Source: Spiroplasma platyhelix PALS-1
GTDB taxonomy: Bacteria; Bacillota_I; Bacilli_A; Mycoplasmatales; VBWQ01
Direction of reading: 5' to 3'
Assembly (NCBI RefSeq): GCF_021496725.1
Contig: NZ_CP051215.1
Span: 1 to 64,000 of the forward strand
Length of the DNA stretch: 64,000 nucleotides
Below, piece by piece: positions 13,127 through 24,709 of this stretch. How positions within the stretch are numbered: the stretch's first letter is position 1; every line of letters begins with the position of its first letter. The notes below the pieces were generated by a model, which was not told where the DNA came from, searched no databases, and was given only the letters and a program-made list of their open reading frames with translations. The position numbers were made by a program, and so were the translations under genes.

Positions 13127-14275
13127 ATGAAATTATTATTAAAAATGTTAAGTGTTTTTACTTTAGCAAGTTCTAGTGTATTGCTTGTAGCACAAACTAA
13201 TGTGATAGATGTTTTCGCTGACCGTGAAGTAAGTTTTTCTATTCCTGTTGAGGGGTTTGAGCAAGAAGGTCCTGAATATAATTTCGCTGCTAATGTTCAA
13301 CAAATATTAAAAACAAAAAATAAAAAAGCTCCTTCGCAAAAAGGTTTAAAATCACAATTTGATCAATTATATGAAGGAACTCCAGAATCATTTAAAAATT
13401 CTGTTACTCAAGTTTTAAATAGTTATTTGTATGAAAAAGATCATACATATTTTAATAAAAAAATAAAAGAAGGTTATGATAGAACTGAAGCTGAAAACAT
13501 GCTCTTTCAAGCAGCAATGTTTTATTCATTATCAAAGGGTTTTCCGGTTTTATTGCAGGTTAATAATTGAAATTTACCCTGATGAGATGAAGGTCAAGAA
13601 GCAAAGCCAATTTTTATTACCATTTATGGTGTTTCAACTAGTGATTATGATGATTTTTCAAAAACTATGTATAGTACTGTTGATCCAGAAATGATACCAA
13701 ATGGTGTTGGATATTTATATTCATCACAGTTAACAGAATTATTTTCTTCTGGTGCACAGTTATGAATGATTGATGATTTATTTGACTTTGAGAATAATCT
13801 ACTTACATTTAATACTAGTGTTGCGGAATCTAGTTTTAATAAATTAACAGATCTTACTACCAGAACAATTACTGTTAGTCAAAATGCTGATATTTTTGAA
13901 TCAGGTGGCATATATTCTTTTGAGTGAATTAAAAAATATATAAATAAAATGACATGAAATAAATCTTATCTTTATTTTTCTTGAAGAGATTTTGTCTTTA
14001 AAAAACCACAAACAAGTGTATATTTTGATAAAGATGCACCAGATGAATCTGATTGAGATCTTGTTACTAACTATAGTACTAAATTCGTTGATACCGAAGT
14101 GGATGAACAAATGACGATTGATACTTCGATAAAATATCGCTATCAATACGGAAATAGTAAGCATACATTAGAGCTTTTTAATCAAGTTCACTGATATGGT
14201 GATGAATGAGTTCCTTCTGAATTTCCTTATATTGGAATATCAATGGGAAATAGTTGAACTTTTCATTGAAGATAG
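13127..14275 (+). CDS. Secreted protein related to the neighbouring C39-like peptidase
   Basis: A 382-residue protein with an N-terminal signal peptide (MKLLLKMLSVFTLASSSVLL, no lipobox Cys) and no recognised family. Two places resemble the next gene: FPVLLQVNN at 139-147 matches FPIFLQVGNN, which precedes the catalytic Cys of that peptidase, and the C-terminus ends in ISMGNSWTFHWR against FNMGNYWKFSFK. The position of the catalytic Cys is not conserved. It is Trp-rich, with many UGA codons. I infer a paralogue that shares the C-terminal domain and either lost or never had peptidase activity. It has its own promoter and AAGGGGG site. Confidence 0.72.
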
Positions 14276-14297
14276 TTTATTAATTTTTAACTATCAA

Positions 14298-14313
14298 TGT
14301 TTCACGTGAAACA
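14298..14313. other. parS: parS-like centromere site
   Basis: TGTTTCACGTGAAACA is a perfect 16-bp palindrome identical to the consensus ParB-binding site tGTTtCACGTGAAACa of chromosomal parS. It lies in the gap between two secreted-protein genes, about 14 kb from oriC, where parS sites usually cluster. No parA or parB gene is in the window. Confidence 0.8.
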
Positions 14314-14347
14314 TATTTGTTTAAAAAATAATATGAGGAGAAAATTT

Positions 14348-15481
14348 ATGAAACAAATTTTAACTATGCTAGGTGCCCTTACTTTAGGGTTAGTAACTAG
14401 TAGCTCAATAATAGCAAATGTTACTCCTTTAACAGACGCGCAAAAGGAAGTAAATCTTTATGAGAATATTTATAACAAAAACTTAGAAAATTTCCCTATT
14501 TTCTTGCAAGTAGGTAATAACTATTGTGTTCCAGCAACTTTACAAGGAGTTTTACAATATTTAACGGATAATTCACCATCACAGCAGGAAATAGCTGCTA
14601 GAGTTGGAACTACTCCATCGGGGACATTTGCTCATAATGTTAGAGAATTTTTTGAAAGTTTTCTTTGAGGAAATCGCCAGGTTTATTATCCACATGTTCT
14701 TCCTCCTTACTATGGCGCAACTATGAATCATATGCTGATGTTTCAGAGTGCTATAATTCAATCTTTAGACCAGGGCTTGCCAGTAGTTTTAGGATTTGTT
14801 GGTTATGTACCATGAACAGGATTAACGCCAACTCAGGGTCATGCTGTTGCAATAACTGGAATTCAAGTTGATGATAATCCTGAAGCAACAGTGTATACTG
14901 TTGCTGAAACTGAAACTGGACAGTTTTCTACATTTACTGGTCAGGATTTAAGAGCTATGATTATTCATGAAAGCTTCTTATTTTTACCAAATCAGAATGT
15001 TTATAATTTTGTCGATGAAACAATGAATCTTTGAGTTAATGGTGCGCAAGGTAATCTTATTGATTGAGCACAGCCAGATCCACAAATTATTTATGAAAGT
15101 GCTAATCTTTTTGGTAGCTTAGGAATCCTTTCTTTAGATATTCTACATAATGCTACAAGTATTGATTTTCCCGAATTTTGACTTAATTATGATTGGAAAA
15201 AAATGCATGATTATGCACCTAAATTTAATTTAGATCCAACAAAAATTACAGCGGATAGTGGTTGAATTAAAGATAATGCAAAAAGTGTTCATTGGACAGA
15301 TGATGCTAATGATGAAGCAATTGTTAATGTTGAATTTAATCAAACACTAAGCAAGCAAAATAATGATTTAACTTTAACATTTAGATATAAAATAACAGGT
15401 AATGGTGATAGAAATAATCCTGATAAATCACCTAGTATTAACTTTAATATGGGTAATTATTGAAAATTTAGTTTTAAATAA
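14348..15481 (+). CDS. Secreted C39-like cysteine peptidase
   Basis: A 377-residue protein. Residues 1-24 look like a signal peptide (MKQILTMLGALTLGLVTSSS). Residues 49-200 have the papain-like C39 pattern: nucleophile in GNNYCVPATLQGVLQYL (Cys60), catalytic His in TQGHAVAITGI (His165), and an acidic AETETGQ stretch near 185. Such domains cleave peptides or leader sequences, here probably outside the cell. Residues about 200-377 form an unassigned Trp-rich domain shared with the upstream gene. ATG at 14348 has AGGAG eight bases before it; an upstream in-frame ATG at 14297 falls in the parS palindrome and is unlikely. No transporter or peptide substrate gene is adjacent. Confidence 0.8.
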
Positions 15482-15520
15482 AATGCCACAAATTTTATTA
15501 TATTTTTAGTAAATAAATGA

Positions 15521-15526
15521 TATAAT
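15521..15526 (+). promoter_or_regulatory. -10 box of the SRP RNA gene
   Basis: TATAAT at 15521-15526 lies six bases before the first paired base of the SRP RNA. No clear -35 is visible. Confidence 0.6.
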
Positions 15527-15532
15527 ATATAA

Positions 15533-15614
15533 GCCATTACAACAGTTACAATTGAACTTGGTCAGGACCGAAAGGTAGCAGCCATAAGATTAAGGATTGT
15601 GTGTAGTGGTTTTT
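15533..15614 (+). ncRNA. ffs: Signal recognition particle RNA (4.5S/small SRP RNA)
   Basis: Contains the near-universal helix 8 core GGTCAGGACCGAAAGGTAGCAGCC in segments at 15560-15583 (GGTCAGG, then AGGTAGCAGCC). The ends close into a nine-pair stem: GCCATTACA (15533-15541) with TGTAGTGGT (15602-15610), followed by a T-run that terminates it. This is the RNA scaffold that binds Ffh for co-translational targeting. Its position just before tadA and dnaX matches the Bacillus arrangement. Confidence 0.95.
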
Positions 15615-15647
15615 ATTTACTTAAATTAAAAACCACCGAGGAAAAAT

Positions 15648-16112
15648 ATGAATAATAAAAAATATCTAAAAGTTGCTGTTAGTTTAGCTAAGAAGGCAAT
15701 TAAGAATAATGATATACCAGTAGGAGCAGTTGTTGTTGATCAAAATGGAAGAATTATTGGTCGTGGTTACAATCGCAAAGAAAAAGATCAAAATCCTTTT
15801 CATCATGCTGAAGTTATTGCAATTCAACAAGCTTGTAAGCAACGCGGTAGTTGAAGACTAGAAGAATGTATTATTTATTCAACTTTAGAGCCTTGTTTGA
15901 TGTGTTTAGGAACAATTTTACAAGCACGCATTAGTTGGATTGTCTTTGGTCTAGAATCAGAGAAATTTGGTTCAATTAAAACCTTAGAAAAGCTAAAAAT
16001 TAATGAAAATTTTAATCATTCCGTTGGTTACACCTATGAACCAATCGCTGATAGCAAAGAAATGTTGCAAGCATTTTTTGGTCAACTAAGAACGCAAAAT
16101 GGTATGATATAA
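15648..16112 (+). CDS. tadA: tRNA-specific adenosine deaminase
   Basis: Converts the wobble adenosine of tRNA-Arg(ACG) to inosine. It has 154 residues in a cytidine-deaminase fold. The zinc site is visible as HAE (53-55) and PCLMC (82-86), with Glu55 as proton shuttle. The gene sits 34 bases after the SRP RNA with GAGG upstream, and 33 bases before dnaX. Confidence 0.95.
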
Positions 16113-16145
16113 TTAATTGATTTATTAAAATTATGGGAGGTAATT

Positions 16146-17834
16146 ATGAATCATAAAGCATTATATCGAAAGTATCGACCAACAAGTTTTGCCCAAGTAG
16201 TAGGGCAGAATGAAGTTACCACAATTCTAAAAAATTCAATCATGAGTAAGTCTTTTGCTCATGCTTATTTATTTTCTGGGACAAAAGGGACTGGGAAAAC
16301 TTCTGTTGCCAAGATTTTTGCTAAAGCAATTAATTGCGAGCACAGTTTAAATGGTGAAGCATGCAACCAATGTCCAAGTTGTCAGATGATCAATGAAAGT
16401 CATGATGATATTGATATTTTAGAGATTGATGGTGCTTCTAATAATGGTGTCGAAGAAATTAGAAGTATTAAAAATAATGTTAGTTTATTGCCAATGAATC
16501 TAAAATACAAGGTTTATATTATTGATGAAGTTCATATGTTAACTACTGCTGCTTTTAATGCTTTATTGAAAACTTTAGAAGAACCTCCTAAACATATTGT
16601 TTTTATTTTTGCGACAACTGAACCATATAAAATTCCTGAAACAATTATTTCTCGTTGTCAGTGATTGCAATTTGAAAAAATTAGTCAAGCAGATTTAATC
16701 AAAGTCTTTAATGAAATTTTAAAAATTGAAGTAATTCCCTTTGAACCTAAAGCGCTAACAGAATTAGCTTTACTATCTGATGGATCTTTAAGAGATGGGA
16801 TTAATAGTTTAGAAAAAGTTTTTAATTATTCAAGTGAAATAACACTAAAAAGTGTAAATAAACTTTATAATGTCATTTCAGTTGACAAAAAAGTTGATTT
16901 TTTAAAAGCAATTTTAAAGCATGATACTGATAAGATAATTGCAATTCTTAATGAAATTAGTATGTCTCTTTCTGATTTCAAAAAATTTCTAACTGAGATG
17001 CTTGTTTTAGTTCAAGATCTTGTGCTTTATCGTTTAACTGAGAATATTAAAATTAGTAAATATTTAAGTTTAGATCAAATCAAAAGTTTTACTATTGTTG
17101 AAATGAAAGATTTAAAAACAGTTTTAGGTTTATTTGAAAGTGTTATTGCTTTAAATCTTGATAATTTAAATTTAAGAACTTTATTGATTGCTAGAATACT
17201 AAAATTATTTGATGTTATGAAACAGTATGACTTATCAATTAAATTAGAACCAGCAAAAGAAATCAAACAAGAAATAGTAGAAAATAAGCCAGTAAAAGAA
17301 GTAACTGTTAGCCTTGATGAAAAGCCTAAAGTTGAAACACCACAAATTAGTGATACTATTCTTGATGAGGATATGTTAGCTAATGTTCTTAATGTTATTG
17401 TTCAAGCTGATAAGGATGTTAGAAAAGAAGTTAAAGAACAATGACTAAAAATTCATCAATTAATTGAAAATAATAAATTTCGAAACTTTAGCAAAATCTA
17501 TTTGAATACAATAATTAGTGCTGCAAGTGCTAATGCTTTGATTATAATTTGTGATAATATTATTCAAGCTGACTTGATTAATAAGAATTTTTATTTTCAA
17601 GAGCATCGCAATTTTTTAAATTTTATTCTGACTAAAGAATATATGGTTTATGCGCTCGATAGAAAACAATGAAAGTTAGTAGGACAAAAATATCAATCTT
17701 TATTAAAAAATAATCAGTTGCCTGAAGCTAAAGCAATTGAAATTCCTGAAGTAGTTGCTAGCCAAACAACAGAAACTAAAAGTCAGACACTAGCTTTCTT
17801 ACAAAACATATTTAGTGAGATTGAAGAAATATAA
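16146..17834 (+). CDS. dnaX: DNA polymerase III subunit gamma/tau
   Basis: Clamp-loader ATPase, 562 residues. Walker A GTKGTGKT at 45-52, a zinc module with Cys64, 73, 76 and 79, Walker B phrase IIDEVHML, and sensor-region TTEPYKIPETIISRC. The C-terminal part (about 380-560) is poorly conserved and would hold the tau-type polymerase-binding region. UGA-Trp at 16662 and several later sites would otherwise split it. GGGAGG precedes the start. I see no obvious slippery frameshift site for a short gamma form. Confidence 0.95.
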
Positions 17835-17860
17835 GATAAAATTAAATTTGAGGTGGAAAT

Positions 17861-18136
17861 ATGAATAATTTTCAACAAATGCTAAATCAAGCAAGAATGG
17901 TACAACAAAAGCATGAAAATTTTAAAAAAGAAGTTTTTGAATTTTCAAATCAAGGAGACTTAATCAAAATTACTGTTTCAGGTGCTTATAAAGTTACTTT
18001 AGATGTTAACTTTAAAACTCTTTTAGAACAATTAGATCATGATTACGAAATGCTTAATGATCTTGTCCAAGTAGCAATTAATGAAGCAATTACTGAAGTG
18101 AAGAAAAAAGAAAGTAAGATTATTGGCACTGTTTAG
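17861..18136 (+). CDS. ybaB: YbaB/EbfC nucleoid-associated protein
   Basis: A 91-residue DNA-binding protein of the YbaB/EbfC family, dimeric, found between dnaX and recR in most Firmicutes. Seen: the N-terminal MNNFQQMLNQARMVQQKHEN helix and the central VSGAYKVTLDVNF strand pair. GAGGTGG precedes the ATG. Here recR is missing and tmk follows directly. Confidence 0.9.
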   Translation: MNNFQQMLNQARMVQQKHENFKKEVFEFSNQGDLIKITVSGAYKVTLDVNFKTLLEQLDHDYEMLNDLVQVAINEAITEVKKKESKIIGTV

Positions 18137-18159
18137 TGCTGGTAAATTAAATTAGTTTG

Positions 18160-18789
18160 ATGTTGTTTATTACTTTTGAAGGCCCAGAAGGTTCGGGCAA
18201 GACTAGTGTTCTTGCTAAATTAAAAGAAAAATTTGCTAGTGAGGGCATAGAAATTACTACTACAAGAGAACCTGGTGGTAGTGTTATTTCTGAAGAAATC
18301 AGAAAGATTATTTTAAATAAAGAAAATACTTTAATGGATCCGTGAACTGAGGTTTTACTTTATATTGCTGCAAGAAGACAGCATTTAGTTGAAAAAGTTT
18401 TTCCAGAAGTTAGCAGCAAAAAAATTATTATTTGTGATCGTTTTTCTGATTCAACTTTGGCCTATCAAGGTTATGGTCGTAAATTAGATATCAATAAAAT
18501 TAACGCAATTCAAGATATGGCTTTTGATAATTTTAAGCCAAATTTAACAATTTTATTTAATGTTAGTCCAGAGGTAGGTCTACAACGAATTGAAAGTCGT
18601 AATCAAAATGAAAATGATCGTTTAGATAAAGAAACGTTAGAATTTCATAATTTAGTTTATCAAGGTTATCAAGAGATTGTTAAAGATAATCCAGAGCGAA
18701 TTAAAGTAGTAGATGCAAGTAAGAAATTTGATGAAGTTTTGAATGAAGTCTATCAAATTATTAAGCAATTTATTAGTACTAGTAGTTAG
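18160..18789 (+). CDS. tmk: Thymidylate kinase
   Basis: Phosphorylates dTMP to dTDP, 209 residues. P-loop [11 protein letters not shown] near the N-terminus, TREPGGS (the DR/E-P nucleotide-binding motif), and the lid phrase [10 protein letters not shown]. The ribosome site is weak, and the ATG at 18160 is preceded by an in-frame TTG at 18157. It belongs to the dnaX-ybaB-tmk-holB replication cluster. Confidence 0.95.
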
Positions 18790-18811
18790 TTTAGAGATTT
18801 GAGGTTAGGAT

Positions 18812-19690
18812 ATGCAGCTAAAAGAAGATAATTTTTTATTGGCCAATTTAAAATTTGTTCCTCAAGTTAGTCTTTTAGACATTCCAAAAAACTTTTTTAA
18901 GGTAGCTATTGATGAATTTTTAAAAAGAATTGTTTGTTTGAAGCAGTTTTGTTCAGCTGATGATTTATGTCACAATTGTCAGAAATTAAAAGAAGATTGT
19001 TACTTTGATTTAAGTTGATACAAATTCAACAAAAGTAATTTAATGAAAAAACAGGATGTTAGCAATATCATCAACACTTTATCCTATCAAAGTTTAGAAA
19101 ACAACAATCCTAAAATTTGTGTGATTGAAGAAATAGAACATTCGTCTTTAGAAGCAGCAAATGTCTTTTTGAAATTTTTAGAGAATTTGCCAGAGAACAC
19201 GTTTTTAATTTTTGTTTCAACAAATATTGAGAAGGTTCTTCCAACTATTAAGTCTCGAACTCAAATTTTTAATTGATCAAATGATACAATTGAAACTTTT
19301 GAAACTGCTAATTTTGTTGAAGCAGATTTTTTACTAGTGCAAGACTTAATTAGTAGATTTATTAACCATGACAACAACAAAGAGTTTAGTAAGAATTTCT
19401 TTTTAATTAAGGAAATTGTTGAATTAAAAGAAAAAGTTGATTTATTTTTTCAGTTTTTATTATTACTAGCAGAACATAAACTTATTAGGGATAGTAATTT
19501 TACTGCCAATAGTGAGTTAAAAAATTTACTTCAAAATTGAAAAAATAATAATCAAATATTTTTAATTAATTTAATTGAAAGTATTACAAAACTAATAAAT
19601 AAGTTTAGTAATACTAAAAACCTTAATTTGAATTTATTACTAAACTACTTTTTTATTACAATATATCAAGGACAAGAAAATGGATGATAA
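18812..19690 (+). CDS. holB: DNA polymerase III delta' subunit
   Basis: Clamp-loader AAA+ subunit without ATPase activity, 292 residues. Weakly conserved, but CVIEEIEHSSLEAANVFLKF, then ENLPENTFLIF and PTIKSRTQIF, correspond to the Walker B/sensor regions of the family. A Cys cluster (47, 53, 56, 63) could bind zinc. The gene follows tmk, as usual, and its end overlaps the start of the next gene by 11 bases. Confidence 0.88.
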
Positions 19691-20432
19691 AACAAAAATA
19701 TTAAAATTAAAAGTTGAAGAAAATGAAGTCGCAATTCTACAAAGAAAAGATATGTTTACTGTTTCTTTAGATACGATCTTATTAGTTAACTTTATTAAAA
19801 TTAAAAATCAAACAAAAACCTTAATTGATTTTGGTACCAACAATGCAGCAATTCCTATTTTGTTAGCTAAAAAATATCCAATTGAAATTATTGGTGTTGA
19901 AATTCAAAAAGAAGCAGTTGAGTTAGCAATTAAAAATGTTGCTTTAAATAGTTTGACAAATCAAATTGTAATCTATCATGATGATATCAAAATCTATGCT
20001 CAAGAAAAGGCAAACAAAAATCAAAAAGTGGATATCATTGTTTGCAATCCACCCTTTTTTCCGGTGCTACAAAAAACTAATTTAAAATTAGATCCATTAA
20101 AAATTGCTGCAAGACATGAAATTTATATTGATTTAAATACAATTATTAGTAGTGCTGCTAAATTGTTAAAAGATAAAGGAAAACTTTTTATGATTTATAA
20201 TATTGAAAGACTAGACGAATTGCTTCTTGCTTTAAAGCAGTATCAATTTGCAGTGAAAAGAATGCAAGTTGTTTACCCAAAAATTGATAAAAAAGCTAAT
20301 CTTGTTTTAATTGAAGCAGTTTTTAAAACAAATGTTGGCATGATTGTTGAGCCACCCTTAATATGTCACAATCAAGATAATACTTATAATAGTGAAATTG
20401 CAAAATGATATAATAGAAATAACATTAAATAA
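19680..20432 (+). CDS. trmN6: tRNA1(Val) adenine-N6 methyltransferase-like protein
   Basis: SAM-dependent methyltransferase of the TrmN6/YabB family, 250 residues, modifying A37 of tRNA-Val in characterised members. SAM site around TLIDFGTNNAAIPILLAKKY and the N6-adenine catalytic motif NPPF at 123-126. It overlaps holB and is followed closely by tilS. The exact tRNA substrate is inferred from the family and its holB neighbourhood. Confidence 0.8.
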
Positions 20433-20447
20433 AAGGTTGCTAAGATA

Positions 20448-21746
20448 ATGGTTTATGTTAATTGACTAGGAAAATTAAATAAAAATTTAAAATATATCGT
20501 TGCTGTTTCGGGTGGTCCAGACAGTATGTTTTTGCTTGATAATTTAGTTAAGAATGATTTTGATATTGTTGTTGGACATGTGAATTATCACAAAAGATGA
20601 AGTAGTAATGTTGATCAAAAAATTGTTGAAGATTATTGTAAAGAACATAAGATACCATTAGAAATTAAAAATGTTAAACCTGAAGAATATGGTAAGGGTA
20701 ATTTTCAAGATCAAGCTCGAGTGATTCGTTATAATTTTTTTAATGACATCGCTCATAAGTATCAAACTTATAATTTAATAGTTGCTCATCATGTTTATGA
20801 TTTATTAGAAACATATTTAATTCAAAAGCAAAGAAAAGCAATTGTTTCTTATTACGGTTTGAAATTCAAAAATACTTACAAAAACTTATCAATTTATCGT
20901 CCAATGTTGGAATTAAAAAAAGAAGATATTCTCGATTATTTAACTTTATATCGGATTAAATATGGTTTTGATGAAACTAATGAATTAGAAATATATGAAC
21001 GAAATAAAATTAGACAACAAAAAATTAATAAGTTAACTGATTTTGATATTAATTTAATGTTGAGTGAAATTAAAGAATTAAATAGTGAACAAGAGTTACT
21101 AAAAGATGAATTAGAAGTTATTTACAATTCTATTATCGTTAGCAATGATATATTGTCAGTTCCTGATTTTCTTAAATATAATGATAATAATTATTTACAA
21201 CAAATGATTATTTATGAATTTTTATTTAATTATGATGAAGATTTAGTTTTAAAGTTAAAAAAAGCAAAGATTAAAGAAATTGTTAAGGTGCTTTCAAAAT
21301 CAAAGAAACCAAATATTAGTTTTAATCTTAGTGAGGGAGCATGGTTAATTAAAGAATATAATTATGCTTACATTAGTGAGAAAAAAGAAATTAATATTTA
21401 TAAATATATTGTTAAGAAGTTAGGAAACTATCATTTTAAAGAATTATCAATTTTAAGAAAAAAACCAAAAGAAAATGAAGTTCAAGCTTTATATGTTAGC
21501 AAACAGGATTTTCCTTTAACAATTAGAACCAACACTGGTACAGAAGAAATTTCTGTTAGTTTTGGAACTAAGAAAATTAATCGCTTATTTATTGATAACA
21601 AAATTCCTTATCGTCAAAGATTAACTTGACCTGTTATTGTTAATTCACAAAATCAAGTGATCGCAATTCCTGGGTTAGCAATTAGTAAAAATCATCTTGC
21701 AGAAGAGGCAAATATGTTTGTTGTTAAGCAAGATGCAACTAATTAA
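20448..21746 (+). CDS. tilS: tRNA(Ile)-lysidine synthetase
   Basis: Attaches lysine to C34 of tRNA-Ile(CAU) so that it reads AUA, essential in an AT-rich genome. It has 432 residues. The PP-loop ATP site SGGPDS is at 21-26, with HVNYHKR and AHHVYDLLET as further N-type ATPase motifs. A C-terminal domain follows. UGA-Trp is present at residue 6 and elsewhere. The TilS-FtsH-Hpt order is conserved in many Firmicutes. Confidence 0.93.
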
Positions 21747-21924
21747 TTATGATATCTTTATTTGCTGAATATGTAAGTAATTAGTTTATAATAATTATGA
21801 TAGTCAAGAAAATTAAAAAATAAAAAAGTAGTATTTTTTATTCATTTTCGTTATATTATTATATATAGTTATTAAAAAAATAAAAAATTATGGAAAGAAA
21901 TTTAATGCAGGTGAAGAATTTATA

Positions 21925-23946
<2,022 letters not shown>

Positions 23947-23959
23947 AAAGTAGTCTGTC

Positions 23960-24001
23960 AGAATTTAGCAAAGCTTATAAATTCAAGCTTTGCTAATTCT
24001 A
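23960..24001 (+). terminator. Hairpin between ftsH and hpt
   Basis: TTAGCAAAGCTT (23965-23976) pairs perfectly with AAGCTTTGCTAA (23985-23996), and the stem can be extended past a bulge. The T-run is short and interrupted, so it may be a partial terminator or a stability element. Confidence 0.65.
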
Positions 24002-24020
24002 TTTATTTAGGAGTTTAATA

Positions 24021-24587
24021 ATGTTGAAACATAACTTAGTAAAAGAAATTATCATCACTGAAGAACAAATTCAAAAACGAGTTACTGAACTAGCAAAAGA
24101 AATTGAAACTTACTATCAAAATATTGAAAAGCCTTTAATTTTAATTGGAATTTTAAGAGGTTGTCTACCTTTCTTTGCTGATGTAATGATGAAATTAAAT
24201 ATTGAATGTACAACAGAATTTATGTATGTTGAGTCTTATTTAGGACAAACATCACCAACAATTGAACCAAGAATTAAATTTGATATTTTTGCTGACATCA
24301 AGGATCGTGATGTCTTGATTGTTGAAGATATCATTGATTCAGGCAAAACTTTAATTAAACTTGTTGAACATTTAACTCAAAAGCAACCAAAGTCAATTAA
24401 GATTCTAACTTTGTTAGATAAAAAAGCAAAAAGAATTGTTGATCTTGAAGCTGATTGATTTGGTTTTGAGGCTCCAGACCACTTCTTAGTTGGTTACGGA
24501 TTGGACTATCAAGAGATTTTAAGAAACTTACCTTATATTGGAATTGCTGATCTTGAAAAAATTAAAGCATTAAAGAATAAATCATAA
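24021..24587 (+). CDS. hpt: Hypoxanthine phosphoribosyltransferase
   Basis: Salvages hypoxanthine and guanine to IMP and GMP using PRPP, 188 residues. The PRPP-binding motif [13 protein letters not shown] is at 98-110, with ILRGCLPF as the first phosphate loop. A UGA-Trp lies in the late DWFGF phrase that stacks on the purine. TTAGGAG precedes the ATG. Confidence 0.96.
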
Positions 24588-24617
24588 AAATTCATTTTTT
24601 TATGATTTTTATTTTTT
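24579..24617 (+). terminator. Terminator of hpt
   Basis: AAATCATAAAAA (24579-24590) pairs with TTTTTATGATTT (24597-24608), then a T-rich run. It overlaps the hpt stop codon. Confidence 0.8.
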
Positions 24618-24709
24618 TTAGATATGATAAAACTAGAAATAATTAAGTACATTTAAATATGTTAAAATTAATTAAAATAAGTAACGTTTAATTTAATTGG
24701 GGTCCAATC

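Noticed and set aside
14686-14694. Extra DnaA box TTATCCACA inside the C39-like gene
   Set aside because: A single box in coding sequence with no cluster; another occurs in prfA near 44286. Expected by chance in AT-rich DNA.
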